Shown piece by piece: positions 8,183-17,595 of a stretch of 64,000 nucleotides of DNA (the stretch's first letter is position 1; each line of letters opens with the position of its first letter). A program made the translations under genes and the position numbers. Where the stretch lies: contig NZ_PTIY01000002.1 of NCBI RefSeq assembly GCF_002934365.1, forward strand, positions 124,001-188,000, written 5' to 3'. This DNA is from Methylobacter tundripaludum. GTDB lineage: Bacteria; Pseudomonadota; Gammaproteobacteria; Methylococcales; Methylomonadaceae. The notes below the pieces were generated by a model. The model was not told the DNA's origin. It saw nothing but the letters and a program-made list of their open reading frames with translations, and ran no database searches.

Positions 8183-9193
8183 CTAAAAAACAGGTTGCTT
8201 GGATGCAGCTCCAGCCTGTTCTTTGACGAGCTTTGGAACCAGATAGCCGGGCAGGGCGGCTTGAACTTGCTTGATTAGCGCCAACGCTTCTGTTTCAGAG
8301 ACTTCAAAATGCCCGGTTCCCGATGCCTTATCCAATAAATGCAGATAGTAGGGGATGACGCCGTTGCCGAACAGTCGTTCGCTCAGTTCGCATAAGATTT
8401 CCGCGTTGTCATTGACGCCTTTTAACAGCACCGATTGGTTAAACAAGGTGATGCCGCTGTTTTTCAGTGCGTTGCAGGCGGCAATGACGCGGGCACTGAT
8501 TTCATTGGCATGGTTGCAGTGGACGACCATTACAATTTGTTGAGGGCTTTGGCGTATTGTGTCGATCAATTCATCGGTGATGCGGGCAGGCAGGACGATA
8601 GGCAGACGGCTGTGTATCCTGATACGCTTTAAATGTTTAATGCCGTTTAATTGCTGCATAAGCCGGGCTAATCTTGCGTCGCTTAGCAATAAAGGGTCGC
8701 CGCCGCTTAAAATAACTTCCGAGATACTTGCGTCGTCTCGTATGGCTTGGATGGCGGTAGTTTCCTTTTGTTTGCCAAGCTGCAAGTCGGCGTATGGAAA
8801 ATTGCGCCGGAAACAATACCGGCAGTTGATGGCGCAGCTGCCGGTATTGATAAACAAAACCCGGCCATGATATTTGTGCAAAACGCTGGTCCGGGTGGCG
8901 GCCGCAAGGTCGCCGACAGGATCATTGCTAAAACCCGGATAAGCGAATAGTTCATCTTTTATGGGCAGTACCTGTCGTAATAAAGGATCATGCGGATTGC
9001 CTTTTTCGATACAGGCGGCAAAACTTAAAGGTACGCGTAAAGGGAAATCTTCAACGGCAGCGGTTGAAACCGGCAAGTCATCCGGCGATAAGTCCAGGTA
9101 ACGGCAAAGGTCGTCAATGTTATTAAAAGCTTCGGCAAGTTGCTGTTGCCAGTGTTTAGTAAAGTGCTGGATTTCGGATTGCGGCTCGGACAT
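8183..9193 (-). CDS. epmB: EF-P beta-lysylation protein EpmB (lysine 2,3-aminomutase)
   Basis: The 336-residue radical-SAM enzyme converts (S)-alpha-lysine to (R)-beta-lysine for elongation factor P. The iron-sulfur motif is CxxxCxxC at C120, C124 and C127, followed by FRRNFPY. SGGDPLLL and the PLP-binding C-terminal half are in place (KLVKEQAG near the end). The length matches E. coli YjeK. The gene is divergent from efp-epmA, so the complete modification pathway sits together, which supports the call strongly. It is not a catabolic lysine aminomutase, since those are longer. Confidence 0.95.
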   Translation of the reverse strand: MSEPQSEIQHFTKHWQQQLAEAFNNIDDLCRYLDLSPDDLPVSTAAVEDFPLRVPLSFAACIEKGNPHDPLLRQVLPIKDELFAYPGFSNDPVGDLAAATRTSVLHKYHGRVLFINTGSCAINCRYCFRRNFPYADLQLGKQKETTAIQAIRDDASISEVILSGGDPLLLSDARLARLMQQLNGIKHLKRIRIHSRLPIVLPARITDELIDTIRQSPQQIVMVVHCNHANEISARVIAACNALKNSGITLFNQSVLLKGVNDNAEILCELSERLFGNGVIPYYLHLLDKASGTGHFEVSETEALALIKQVQAALPGYLVPKLVKEQAGAASKQPVF

Positions 9194-9208
9194 CAGAGAT
9201 TATTAAAT

Positions 9209-9237
9209 TTTCTATCGGTTGTTGGCTCTATTATAAT
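9209..9237 (+). promoter_or_regulatory. Candidate efp promoter
   Basis: A perfect TATAAT lies at 9232-9237 between divergent epmB and efp, 38 bases before the efp ATG. The -35 element is weak. Confidence 0.4.
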
Positions 9238-9275
9238 GCTTAAGTTTTACATTGTTTGTCATCTTTGAGGATAAA

Positions 9276-9845
9276 ATGGCCATTTATAGCACCAACGAGT
9301 TTAAAGCCGGGTTAAAAGTTATGCTGGATAACGATCCCTGTGCAATTATTGAAAATGAATTTGTAAAGCCGGGTAAAGGCCAAGCGTTTAACCGGGTAAA
9401 AATCAGGAATTTGAAAACCGGCCGGGTGATTGAAAGAACCTTTAAATCGGGCGAGTCGCTTGAAGGCGCCGATGTGGTCGATGTCGAGATGCAATATCTG
9501 TATAACGACGGTCAATTCAGGCATTTTATGGTGCCGGATACTTTTGAACAGTATCAATGCGACGAAAAAATCGTCGGCGATGCGGGTAAATGGCTTAAAG
9601 ATCAGGATTCTTGTACGGTGACCTTGTGGAATGATGCGCCTCTTGCTATTTCCCCCGCTAACTTTGTCGAGCTGACCATTGTGGAAACCGATCCGGGCGT
9701 GCGTGGCGATACTTCGGGCGGCGGCGGCAAGCCGGCCACTCTGGATACAGGTGCAGTGGTCAGGGTTCCTCTGTTTGTGCAGCAGGGTGAAATGATTAAG
9801 GTCGATACCCGTACCGGCGAATACGTTTCCCGCGTAAAAGAATAG
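9276..9845 (+). CDS. efp: Translation elongation factor P
   Basis: The 189-residue EF-P starts at the ATG at 9276 with GAGGA just upstream, not at 9252. The KOW-like domain I carries the tip loop PGKGQAF. Its Lys34 is the residue that EpmA beta-lysylates in E. coli. Domains II and III follow (OB folds), ending [12 protein letters not shown] relieves ribosome stalling at polyproline stretches by entering the E site. epmA follows with a one-base overlap and epmB is divergent upstream. The loop and its neighbours together predict the beta-lysine form and not the rhamnosylated Arg form. Confidence 0.97.
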   Translation: MAIYSTNEFKAGLKVMLDNDPCAIIENEFVKPGKGQAFNRVKIRNLKTGRVIERTFKSGESLEGADVVDVEMQYLYNDGQFRHFMVPDTFEQYQCDEKIVGDAGKWLKDQDSCTVTLWNDAPLAISPANFVELTIVETDPGVRGDTSGGGGKPATLDTGAVVRVPLFVQQGEMIKVDTRTGEYVSRVKE

Positions 9846-10870
9846 TGTTGCAAGAGTGGCAGCCGACTTGCCCCATAGAGCTTCTGCGGTTAAGGGCGCG
9901 GACGCTTGCGAAGATACGTCAGTTTTTTGCCGACAGGTCGGTGCTGGAAGTGGAGACGCCGCTGCTTGGCAACAGCATCGGAACCGATCCGCAGCTGGCG
10001 TTTTTCACGACTGAGTATTTATCGCCAGGGATGGTGTGTACGCCGGAAGCCTGTCAGGAACAAGCTTGGCAGTCGCCATCCCGGCAAACGCTGTTCCTGC
10101 AGACATCACCCGAGTTCGCAATGAAACGCTTGCTCGCAGCCGGCAGCGGTTCCATCTATCAGATCGGCAAAGCTTTCAGAAACGGCGAGTCGGGGCGTTT
10201 TCATAATCCCGAATTTACGATGTTGGAATGGTATCGTGTCGGTTTTACCTTGCCTCAGTTAATGGATGAAATCGCCGAGCTGGTCGGTGGGCTGTTTATC
10301 GATCTGCCGTTACAGGAAACACAACGGGTCAGTTATCAAGACGTGTTTGTTTCATTTACCGGTTTAGACCCTCTGGTATTTTCATATCAAGACTATTGCA
10401 ATTTTGCCAGGGAATGCGGGTTATCGGAGGCAGTGGATATTTGCGGACACGATCATGCGTTGTGGCTGGATTTTATCTTCAGCCATAACGTTCAGCCGCA
10501 TTTGGGTAAAAATGCGTTGTGCATGGTTTACGGTTATCCCGCTTGTCAGTCGTCATTAGCCAGAATCAATGAGCAATGCGCGCAGATCACTGAACGGGTT
10601 GAATTGTTTGTCAACGGCGTTGAACTTGGCAACGGTTATCATGAGCTGACGGATGCGGCGGAACAGAGCAGTCGCTTTGATAAGGAGTTGGCGATCAGGC
10701 AACAACAAAAACTGCCTGTTTCCGTTAAAGACAAACGTCTTATTGCGGCTCTGGAGTCGGGGCTGCCGGAATGCTCAGGCATGGCTATAGGTTTGGATCG
10801 TTTATTGATGCTGTTGTCGGGTAGTGCATCCATTGATGATGTGCTTAGTTTTCCGATTCATAGGGCTTAA
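9845..10870 (+). CDS. epmA: EF-P lysine ligase EpmA (PoxA/GenX)
   Basis: The 341-residue class II lysyl-tRNA synthetase-like enzyme lacks an anticodon-binding domain. It attaches (R)-beta-lysine to Lys34 of EF-P. Seen are class II motif 1 (VLEVETPLL), motif 2 (FRNGESGRFHNPEFTMLEWYR) and motif 3 (GMAIGLDRLLML). The start is a GTG whose G is the last base of the efp TAG stop, which gives tight translational coupling. Length and motifs separate it from full-size LysS. Confidence 0.95.
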   Translation: MLQEWQPTCPIELLRLRARTLAKIRQFFADRSVLEVETPLLGNSIGTDPQLAFFTTEYLSPGMVCTPEACQEQAWQSPSRQTLFLQTSPEFAMKRLLAAGSGSIYQIGKAFRNGESGRFHNPEFTMLEWYRVGFTLPQLMDEIAELVGGLFIDLPLQETQRVSYQDVFVSFTGLDPLVFSYQDYCNFARECGLSEAVDICGHDHALWLDFIFSHNVQPHLGKNALCMVYGYPACQSSLARINEQCAQITERVELFVNGVELGNGYHELTDAAEQSSRFDKELAIRQQQKLPVSVKDKRLIAALESGLPECSGMAIGLDRLLMLLSGSASIDDVLSFPIHRA

Positions 10871-10899
10871 GCTTTTTTAAATATTTACTGTGATATAAT
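10871..10899 (+). promoter_or_regulatory. Candidate bamA promoter (extended -10)
   Basis: TGATATAAT gives an extended -10 with TATAAT at 10894-10899, 51 bases before the bamA start. The -35 region is only T-rich. Confidence 0.45.
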
Positions 10900-10950
10900 C
10901 CGGCAGTTTTTCAATATTGGACAATAGCTGTTTCATTCTTAGACTTCTAC

Positions 10951-13338
10951 ATGAAATTAAATACTTTTTCGCGCGCGCTATTGCTGTTTCTACTTGTTTC
11001 CCAGGCGGTTAAAGGTGATGAAGAGTTTGTTGTAGAGGATATTCAGGTCAAAGGTCTGCAACGTATCTCTGTAGGCACCGTTTATAACTATCTCCCGGTT
11101 AATGTGGGAGAAAGATTTTCATTGGATAATGTCGCTCCGGCAATCAAGGCGCTATTCAAAACCGGTTTTTTTAAGGATATTTCTCTGGAAAGGGAAGGAT
11201 CAACGTTGATTGTTAACGTGGTGGAGCGGCCCTCGATTGCAAAGATCATTTTTGAAGGCAATAAGGATTTGAGCAAGGATGACTTGACTAAAGCCTTAAA
11301 GAAAATCGGTTTGGCCGAAGGCAAGGTGTTCGACCAGCAAGTGCTGGATAAAGTCGAGCAGGAGTTAAGCCGCCAATATTTCAGCCACGGCAAATACGGC
11401 TTAAAGATTAAGACCGACGTGTCTAACCTTACCCGCAACCGGGTCGGTATTCATATCAAGATTTCCGAAGGCAGGGTAGCCAAGATTAAACAGATCAATA
11501 TTGTCGGAAACAACGTTTTCGACGATAAAACCCTGTTGCGCAATCTTGAGTTGAATACGTCGAATTTATTGTCGTTCTATACCAAGGACGACCAGTATTC
11601 CAAACAAAAGTTGTCGGCGGATTTGGAGACTTTGCGTTCTTATTACCTGGATCGCGGTTATGTCAACTTCAATATCGAGTCGACGCAGGTAGCGATCACC
11701 CCGGACAAAAAAGATATTTATGTCACGATCAATGTCAAAGAGGGCGATGTTTATACGCTGGATAAAGTCAAGTTAGCCGGTAATCTGGTGGTCGATCCTC
11801 CCGAACTTATCAAGCTGGTCAAGGTAGGGCCGGAAGAAATCTTTTCCAGGAAAAACGCTACAGAAACCTCTAAAGCAATTTCCGACCGCTTGGGTGATGA
11901 CGGCTATGCGTTTGCTAACGTCAACATGGTGCCGGAAATCAATGAGGCGAAAAAGACCGTCGATATGACTTTTTTTGTCGATCCGGGCAAGCGCGTTTAT
12001 GTCAGGCGTATTAACATGAAAGGCAACAGCAAAACCCGCGATGAAGTGTTGCGCCGGGAAATGCGGCAAATGGAGTCCAGCTGGGCGTCCAGTTCGAAAA
12101 TTGAACGGTCGAAAACGCGTCTTGAACGCTTGGGCTATTTTGAGGAAGTCACTGTGGAAACGCCGCCGGTTGCAGGCGCCGCGGATCAGATCGATGTTAA
12201 TTATTCAGTCGTGGAAAAGCCATCCGGCAATTTGTCGGCAGGCGTCGGTTTTTCTCAGGTTCAAGGTATCGTATTGAATGCCAATATCGCTCAGGATAAC
12301 GTGTTCGGCTCGGGTAAGCGGGTGAATCTTGCCTTTAACAATAGTAGTTACTTAACAAGTTATCAGTTTGGTTTTTTAAACCCTTATTTCACCGTGGATG
12401 GCGTCAGTCAAGGTTATAATGTGGGTTATACCAAGCGAAATGCCGGCCAAATTAATATTGCCAATTATTCAACCAATGTGGCGAATGCCGGGATCAATTT
12501 CGGCATACCGCTAAATGAGTTCGACAGCTTGCGTTTCGATATCGATGTAAAACATACTTCGTTGAGTGCAACCAGTTATTCATCCAATCAGATTTGCGAC
12601 TTCATTTATGGCAATAATGGCACGGATATTTGTGCAAATAACTCAAACGGTAACGTTGCAGGAGGGGCCAATACCCGGAAGAAAGTTAAGGCGACAGGCG
12701 ATTCGTTTCTGACATTGGCGCCATCGGTGGGTTGGACTCATGATACGCTTAACCGGGCTATCTTCCCGAATAAAGGGCAACAACAGCGTTTTTCCGCGTT
12801 GGCGACAGTCCCCGGCAGCGATCTGGAATATTATAAGCTTACTTACAAACATCAATTGTATTTCCCCCTGGCTAAAGATTTTACATTCAGACTGCAAGGG
12901 GAGGCGGCATACGGGAATGGTTATGGAAAGACAACCGCTTTGCCTTTCTTTGAGAATTTTTTCGGCGGCGGTACCGGGTCTATACGGGGCTTTAAGAATA
13001 ATACTGTGGGGCCGAGAGACTCCAATGGCTATGCGTTTGGCGGCTCCAGCAAAATTATCGGGAATGCCGAATTGTTTTTCCCTGTGCCTTTTTTACCTGA
13101 GACAAAATCAGTCAGGTTAGGGACCTTTATGGATGCAGGGTCCATTAGTGACGGTTTTAAAACGAATAACCTAAAATATTCTGTCGGGGTCTCAGGCGAG
13201 TGGATGTCGCCGTTCGGCGCTTTGTCTGTCAGTGCCGCGTTACCGCTAAATGCCAAATCCACCACAACAGCAGCCGATGGCACTATTACAGGGGATCAAA
13301 AAGAGATGTTTCAATTCAACTTCGGGCAAAATTTCTAG
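10951..13338 (+). CDS. bamA: Outer membrane protein assembly factor BamA
   Basis: The 795-residue Omp85 protein has a signal peptide at residues 1-22. Five POTRA domains cover about residues 24-425, and the remainder is a 16-stranded barrel. The loop-6 motif IRGF is near residue 681, and the chain ends in a strand with terminal Phe (FNFGQNF), the usual outer-membrane signal. BamA is the core of the Bam complex that inserts outer-membrane proteins. The length is close to E. coli BamA (810). skp, fabZ, lpxA and rnhB follow, the usual envelope cluster, but the usual upstream rseP is replaced here by the EF-P module. Confidence 0.97.
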   Translation: MKLNTFSRALLLFLLVSQAVKGDEEFVVEDIQVKGLQRISVGTVYNYLPVNVGERFSLDNVAPAIKALFKTGFFKDISLEREGSTLIVNVVERPSIAKIIFEGNKDLSKDDLTKALKKIGLAEGKVFDQQVLDKVEQELSRQYFSHGKYGLKIKTDVSNLTRNRVGIHIKISEGRVAKIKQINIVGNNVFDDKTLLRNLELNTSNLLSFYTKDDQYSKQKLSADLETLRSYYLDRGYVNFNIESTQVAITPDKKDIYVTINVKEGDVYTLDKVKLAGNLVVDPPELIKLVKVGPEEIFSRKNATETSKAISDRLGDDGYAFANVNMVPEINEAKKTVDMTFFVDPGKRVYVRRINMKGNSKTRDEVLRREMRQMESSWASSSKIERSKTRLERLGYFEEVTVETPPVAGAADQIDVNYSVVEKPSGNLSAGVGFSQVQGIVLNANIAQDNVFGSGKRVNLAFNNSSYLTSYQFGFLNPYFTVDGVSQGYNVGYTKRNAGQINIANYSTNVANAGINFGIPLNEFDSLRFDIDVKHTSLSATSYSSNQICDFIYGNNGTDICANNSNGNVAGGANTRKKVKATGDSFLTLAPSVGWTHDTLNRAIFPNKGQQQRFSALATVPGSDLEYYKLTYKHQLYFPLAKDFTFRLQGEAAYGNGYGKTTALPFFENFFGGGTGSIRGFKNNTVGPRDSNGYAFGGSSKIIGNAELFFPVPFLPETKSVRLGTFMDAGSISDGFKTNNLKYSVGVSGEWMSPFGALSVSAALPLNAKSTTTAADGTITGDQKEMFQFNFGQNF

Positions 13339-13350
13339 AAGAAGTTGGTT

Positions 13351-13377
13351 TTGTTTAACAGGCTTATCCCCTATAAT
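13351..13377 (+). promoter_or_regulatory. Candidate skp promoter
   Basis: TTGTTT (13351-13356) and TATAAT (13372-13377) are 15 bases apart. The same TTGTTTAA-N13-TATAAT layout occurs at 49739 and 52601, which supports reading it as a promoter of this organism. Confidence 0.45.
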
Positions 13378-13443
13378 TCGGCATATGATTTAACTTATTC
13401 TTAATCATTACTTATTTTAATTTCACCAGAGAACCGTGTAACA

Positions 13444-13944
13444 ATGAAAACAAAAATTGCTTTATTTTTAGGATTGTTGCTCGCTGCTAATGCGAGCTAT
13501 GCTGATTTAAAAATTGGCTTTGTCAATATACCAGCCGTTCTTGAAAAAGCACCTCAGGCGGAAAAAGCCAAAAAACGCCTGGAGCAAGAGTTTTCACCTA
13601 GAGATAAACAATTAGTCGCTCAGCAAAAAGAAATCCAAAGCATGGACGAAAGAATGACCAAAGACGCCGCCGTGATGGGGGAGTCGGCACGGGCCAACCT
13701 GGAAAAGGATATTTTAAACAAGAAACGGGATGCAAAAAGAGCCCAGCAGGAGTTTAGCGAAGATTTCAATGCCCGTCGCAATGAAGAATTGGGCAAATTG
13801 CAACGCCGCATCGTTGAAGCTATTCGGGAAATAGCCAAAGACCAAAATTTTGATTTATTACTCACCGATGGCGTTATCTATGCCAGTGAAAAAATTGACG
13901 TGACTAGCCAAGTTCAACAAAAGTTGTCAGCCATGCCGGAATAA
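13444..13944 (+). CDS. skp: Periplasmic chaperone Skp/OmpH
   Basis: The 166-residue product has a signal peptide at residues 1-20 (ends ASYA). The OmpH domain opens with LKIGFVNIPAVLEKAPQ. It has a long charged coiled coil (about residues 40-125) and a C-terminal return strand (FDLLLTDGVIYASEKIDVT). Skp forms a trimer that holds unfolded outer-membrane proteins on the way to BamA. Placement directly after bamA is the standard order. Here fabZ follows next, whereas lpxD lies between the two in most gammaproteobacteria. Confidence 0.95.
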   Translation: MKTKIALFLGLLLAANASYADLKIGFVNIPAVLEKAPQAEKAKKRLEQEFSPRDKQLVAQQKEIQSMDERMTKDAAVMGESARANLEKDILNKKRDAKRAQQEFSEDFNARRNEELGKLQRRIVEAIREIAKDQNFDLLLTDGVIYASEKIDVTSQVQQKLSAMPE

Positions 13945-14003
13945 TTACACACGGTTTTTATCCCATCGCATCGTCATCAACTTTATAAGAAAAATCCTTA
14001 GAC

Positions 14004-14447
14004 ATGTCCATTAAGCTAGATATTTTACAAATACAAGAATTCCTGCCGCATCGTTACCCTTTTTTGCTGGTTGATAAGGTGATCGAATGCGAGCCCGGCG
14101 TTAGGTTGCTGGGAGTGAAAAACGTCACTTATAACGAACCGTTTTTTCAAGGACATTTTCCGCAAAAACCCATTATGCCCGGCGTACTGATTTTGGAAGC
14201 TTTGGCTCAATCGACAGGGTTGTTGGCATCCGAAACAGCAGGGGATGAACTGGCCGGAATGATTTATTATTTGGTCGGCATCGATAAGGCTAAGTTTAAA
14301 AGACCCGTTGTGCCCGGCGATCAATTGATGCTGGAAGCAAAATTCCTTAAAAGCAAACGCAATATCTGGGCATTCGAATGCTGCGCCGAGGTTGACGGCG
14401 AGTTCGTTGCGAGCGCCGAAATCAGATGTGCGGCCGTGGTAAATTAA
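14004..14447 (+). CDS. fabZ: 3-hydroxyacyl-ACP dehydratase FabZ
   Basis: The 147-residue hot-dog-fold enzyme dehydrates 3-hydroxyacyl-ACP in fatty acid synthesis. The catalytic pair is visible as His51 ([11 protein letters not shown]) and Glu65 (LILEALAQ). The opening [11 protein letters not shown] is typical. lpxA follows one base after the stop. FabZ and LpxA compete for 3-hydroxyacyl-ACP, which explains the widespread pairing. The ribosome site is weak, so translation may be coupled to upstream genes. Confidence 0.97.
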   Translation: MSIKLDILQIQEFLPHRYPFLLVDKVIECEPGVRLLGVKNVTYNEPFFQGHFPQKPIMPGVLILEALAQSTGLLASETAGDELAGMIYYLVGIDKAKFKRPVVPGDQLMLEAKFLKSKRNIWAFECCAEVDGEFVASAEIRCAAVVN

Positions 14448-14448
14448 T

Positions 14449-15219
14449 TTGATTGATCCAACAGCGATAATTGATAGCAAGGCGGAGCTGGCTGATGACG
14501 TGTCGGTCGGCCCTTTTTCCGTTATCGGGCCTGATGTAAAGATTGATGCGGGTACCGTTATAGGCTCCCATGTCGTTATTAAAGGGCCTACCTCGATAGG
14601 TAAGCAAAATCGTATCTATCAATTCACGTCCATCGGCGAAGATCCCCAAGACAAGAAGTATGCGGCCGAGATCACCCGGCTGGAAATCGGCGATAGAAAT
14701 ACGATACGCGAGTATACCTCTATGCACAGAGGTACCAAGCAGGATAAAAGCCTTACCAAGATAGGCAATGACAACTTGTTTATGGCTTATACCCATGTAG
14801 CGCACGATTGCATCATCGGCAATCACGTCATTATGGCCAACGGCGCTTCGTTGGCCGGTCATGTGCATTTGCACAGCCACGCCATTTTGGGCGGATTCAC
14901 CCTGGTGCATCAGTTTACCCAGATAGGGCAGTACAGCTTTGCCGCGATGGGCAGCGCGATTACTCAGGATATTCCCCCGTTTGTAATGGTCGGCGGCAAG
15001 CCCACCCGGCCGCACGGCATAAACTCGGTCGGCATGGAGCGCAACGGCATATCCCCCGAAGACATCCGCTTAATCAGGAAAGCTTACAAGATCATTTACA
15101 AGACCAATTTGCGCCTCGAAGACGCCATCGATCAAATGGAAGATTTGGCCGGGGAAAGCAAAGAATTGTCCGACATGGTCAGTTTTTTGCGCAACGTCAG
15201 CCGGGGCATATTGCGTTAA
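14449..15219 (+). CDS. lpxA: UDP-N-acetylglucosamine acyltransferase LpxA
   Basis: The 256-residue left-handed beta-helix protein performs the first step of lipid A synthesis, transferring a 3-hydroxyacyl chain to UDP-GlcNAc. Hexapeptide repeats fill residues 1 to about 185. The catalytic His is His119 in VAHDCIIGN, matching E. coli His125. The start is a TTG one base after the fabZ stop. It gives the conserved MID opening, which makes it convincing despite being a rare codon. lpxB, which normally follows, is absent here, and rnhB comes next. Confidence 0.96.
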   Translation: MIDPTAIIDSKAELADDVSVGPFSVIGPDVKIDAGTVIGSHVVIKGPTSIGKQNRIYQFTSIGEDPQDKKYAAEITRLEIGDRNTIREYTSMHRGTKQDKSLTKIGNDNLFMAYTHVAHDCIIGNHVIMANGASLAGHVHLHSHAILGGFTLVHQFTQIGQYSFAAMGSAITQDIPPFVMVGGKPTRPHGINSVGMERNGISPEDIRLIRKAYKIIYKTNLRLEDAIDQMEDLAGESKELSDMVSFLRNVSRGILR

Positions 15220-15250
15220 GCGCTTTTGGCACGCTTAAACTGAAGCCGTT

Positions 15251-15844
15251 ATGGATGATGGGTTTTCAACCAAAAGTATTGTCGCCGGCGTTGACGAGGC
15301 GGGCCGAGGACCGCTTGCAGGTCCGGTTTTCGCAGCAGCAGTCATTCTCGATCCGATGCGGCCGATAGCCGGATTGGCCGATTCCAAAATCCTTAGCGAA
15401 AGCAAACGGGATAGTCTTTACATCCTGATCAAAGAAGCCGCTTTAAGCTGGTCGATTGCGCAAGCCAGTGTTGAAGAGATTGACCAACTCAATATTCTTC
15501 AGGCCACTTTATTGGCAATGCAACGAGCGGTACAAGGATTGCACATCCAGCCCGATGAAGTGTTAGTGGATGGCAACCGTCTCCCCCAATTGTCCATGCC
15601 CGCCCAAGCCATCGTCAAAGGCGACAGCAAAGTGCAGGCGATCAGCGCGGCGTCAATATTGGCGAAAGTCGAGCGGGATAAGCTGATGGTTGAGTATCAT
15701 CAGCAGTATCCAGACTTTGCGTTTCACGAGCACAAAGGTTACGGTACCAAACAGCATCTGGCCGAAATTGAGCGGTTCGGTTTTTTGGATGTGCATAGAA
15801 GAACATTCAACCCGGTAAAGTCCATGCTGCAAGGTAAGCTTTAA
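15251..15844 (+). CDS. rnhB: Ribonuclease HII
   Basis: The 197-residue RNase HII nicks RNA-DNA hybrids and misincorporated ribonucleotides. The first active-site acids are Asp15 and Glu16 in [24 protein letters not shown] and KVERDKLM carry further conserved residues, and GYGTKQHL is the tyrosine-containing motif that recognises the RNA-DNA junction. Its place after the lipid A genes is usual. Its last four bases overlap the end of the convergent srkA gene. Confidence 0.96.
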   Translation: MDDGFSTKSIVAGVDEAGRGPLAGPVFAAAVILDPMRPIAGLADSKILSESKRDSLYILIKEAALSWSIAQASVEEIDQLNILQATLLAMQRAVQGLHIQPDEVLVDGNRLPQLSMPAQAIVKGDSKVQAISAASILAKVERDKLMVEYHQQYPDFAFHEHKGYGTKQHLAEIERFGFLDVHRRTFNPVKSMLQGKL

Positions 15845-16830
15845 CCCAACTCAAGCGGCCCTTCATCCATTAACGCGATCTGTTCGCGCAGCTCAATAAT
15901 CCTGTCCTGCCAATAACGCGGGATGTCGAACCACGGGAACGCCATAGGAAACGCCGGATCATCCCAGCGCCTAGCAATCCAGGCTGAATAATGGATCAGA
16001 CGCAGGGTGCGCAGGGCTTCTATCAGATGCAGCTCCCGGATATCGAAATCGTAAAAAGTCCGGTAGCCGGCCAACAGATGGTTTAACTGCACGGTCATTT
16101 CGGCGCGATCCCCGGACAGCAACATCCACAAATCCTGTATCGCAGGCCCCATCCGGCTGTCATCGAAATCGACAAAATGCGGGCCGTCATCGGTCCATAA
16201 AATATTGCCGGGATAACAGTCGCCGTGCAGGCGCAAGTTTTTCACCTTGCCTGCGCGCTCGAAGCAACGTCTTGCGCCAGCCAGCGCATGTTCGCTCACG
16301 CTACGGTAAGCCTCGGTAAGATCGGCGGGGATGAAGTTATTCGCCAGCAGATAAGCCCTTGGTTCATCGCCGAAACCGGCAATATCAAGCGTCGGCCGGT
16401 CCTTGAACGGCTGTAAAGCGCCGACGGCATGAATACGGCCGATAAACCGTCCCATCCATTCCAGTGTTTCGCGGCCGTCAAGCTCTGGCACGCGACCGCC
16501 TTGTCTTGGGAATACCGAAAAGCGGAAACCGTCGGCTTCGATTAACGTCTGATGATCGCCAAACGGCGTCGCCGGAACGACAGGAATTTCAGACTCGAAC
16601 AATTCCTGAACAAAAGCATGTTCTTCAAGAATGGCCGCAGATGTCCAGCGTCCGGGCCTGTAAAACTTGGTCACAATAAACGATGTATCCGCCATGCCGA
16701 CCTGGTAGACCCTGTTTTCGTAACTATTAAGCGCGAGCAATCGGCCATCGCTATGCAGGCCTATAGCGTCGAGCGCGTTCAAAATAATATCGGGCGTCAG
16801 CGCTGAAAAAGGAGTGAGATTCGTATTCAT
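15841..16830 (-). CDS. srkA: Stress response kinase SrkA (YihE-like)
   Basis: The 329-residue aminoglycoside-phosphotransferase-fold Ser/Thr kinase matches E. coli YihE/SrkA in length and motifs. These are [10 protein letters not shown] at the nucleotide loop, [11 protein letters not shown] at the Lys-bearing strand, [12 protein letters not shown] as the catalytic loop and [11 protein letters not shown] as the metal-binding motif. In E. coli it protects cells from stress-linked death by acting against MazEF-type pathways. It stands alone here, convergent with rnhB and divergent from the cytochrome P460 gene. Confidence 0.93.
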   Translation of the reverse strand: MNTNLTPFSALTPDIILNALDAIGLHSDGRLLALNSYENRVYQVGMADTSFIVTKFYRPGRWTSAAILEEHAFVQELFESEIPVVPATPFGDHQTLIEADGFRFSVFPRQGGRVPELDGRETLEWMGRFIGRIHAVGALQPFKDRPTLDIAGFGDEPRAYLLANNFIPADLTEAYRSVSEHALAGARRCFERAGKVKNLRLHGDCYPGNILWTDDGPHFVDFDDSRMGPAIQDLWMLLSGDRAEMTVQLNHLLAGYRTFYDFDIRELHLIEALRTLRLIHYSAWIARRWDDPAFPMAFPWFDIPRYWQDRIIELREQIALMDEGPLELG

Positions 16831-17025
16831 GGTTACTATTGTAACGCTGAACGTCGATTCGGCTAAGGTTTGTCGTTACCCCGTTAATGAAAACAGAGTT
16901 AGTTGCTTGGTTTTCTGGTATAACATTCGGGCATTACTTTCTATCGGGCGGCTTAATTCATGCGGCCGATCAAGAGCTAAATACTCAAATTCTAAAACGC
17001 ATTCTGAACTAGAACGGAGGGTTAT

Positions 17026-17532
17026 ATGAAAAAATCGCAAAATCTTAAATTGGGTTTATTCCTGTTTGCCGGTTGTTTGTTTTTATCCGCAACATTATTT
17101 GCGGAAACTAAAACGCCGGCAGATACTGCAAAACCGGTCCACGGCGAATATATCGACTGGCGTTTGTTGGCCGTTTCCCACAGGGAAGATAAAAAAACAC
17201 TGCGGGCTATTTTAGGTAACGATACGGCTATCGCCGCAGCACGAAAAGAACAGACCAAGCCTTGGCCGGACGGCTCCGTTTTAGCTAAAGTCGTGTGGAA
17301 GGAAAGCACGCATCCCAATTGGCCGCAAGCGATTGTTCCCGGCGAGTTTGCGTCCGCCGAGGCGATGGTTAAGGACGGGAAAAAATACGCCAATACCGGC
17401 GGCTGGGGATTTGGCCATTGGGAAGGCGGAAAGCTCATCATGCACGAGGAAGCTAAAGCGAAGGAATGTTTTGCTTGTCACATGCCGATGAAGGATAACG
17501 ATTACGTTTATACCTTTAACGCACTAAAATAA
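17026..17532 (+). CDS. Cytochrome P460 family protein
   Basis: The 168-residue exported protein has a signal peptide at residues 1-26. A single c-type haem motif CFACH (C148, C151, H152) lies near the C terminus, and the DGSVLAKVVWK region aligns by eye with the DGTVTVKELV of Nitrosomonas P460. Lys88 then falls on the lysine that crosslinks to the haem in that enzyme. P460 enzymes oxidise hydroxylamine, mostly to N2O or NO, and occur in ammonia oxidisers and methanotrophs. The related cytochrome c'-beta shares the fold without the crosslink, so activity needs testing. A strong GGAGG ribosome site precedes the start. The gene stands alone. Confidence 0.85.
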   Translation: MKKSQNLKLGLFLFAGCLFLSATLFAETKTPADTAKPVHGEYIDWRLLAVSHREDKKTLRAILGNDTAIAAARKEQTKPWPDGSVLAKVVWKESTHPNWPQAIVPGEFASAEAMVKDGKKYANTGGWGFGHWEGGKLIMHEEAKAKECFACHMPMKDNDYVYTFNALK

Positions 17533-17546
17533 ATAGCGTCACCAGG

Positions 17547-17582
17547 CGTTAACAGATCAGTGCTCGTGCTGATCCGTTAACG
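17547..17582. terminator. Long hairpin between convergent genes
   Basis: CGTTAAC and GATCAG on the left pair with CTGATC and GTTAACG on the right around an 8-base loop, with one mismatch. It lies 14 bases after the P460 stop and just past the end of the opposite operon, so it may end transcription from both sides. No T run is present. Confidence 0.55.
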
Positions 17583-17595
17583 TTAACTTCTGATT

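Noticed and set aside
8355-8870. Plus-strand frames over epmB
   Set aside because: They are shadows of a gene with clear radical-SAM motifs on the minus strand.
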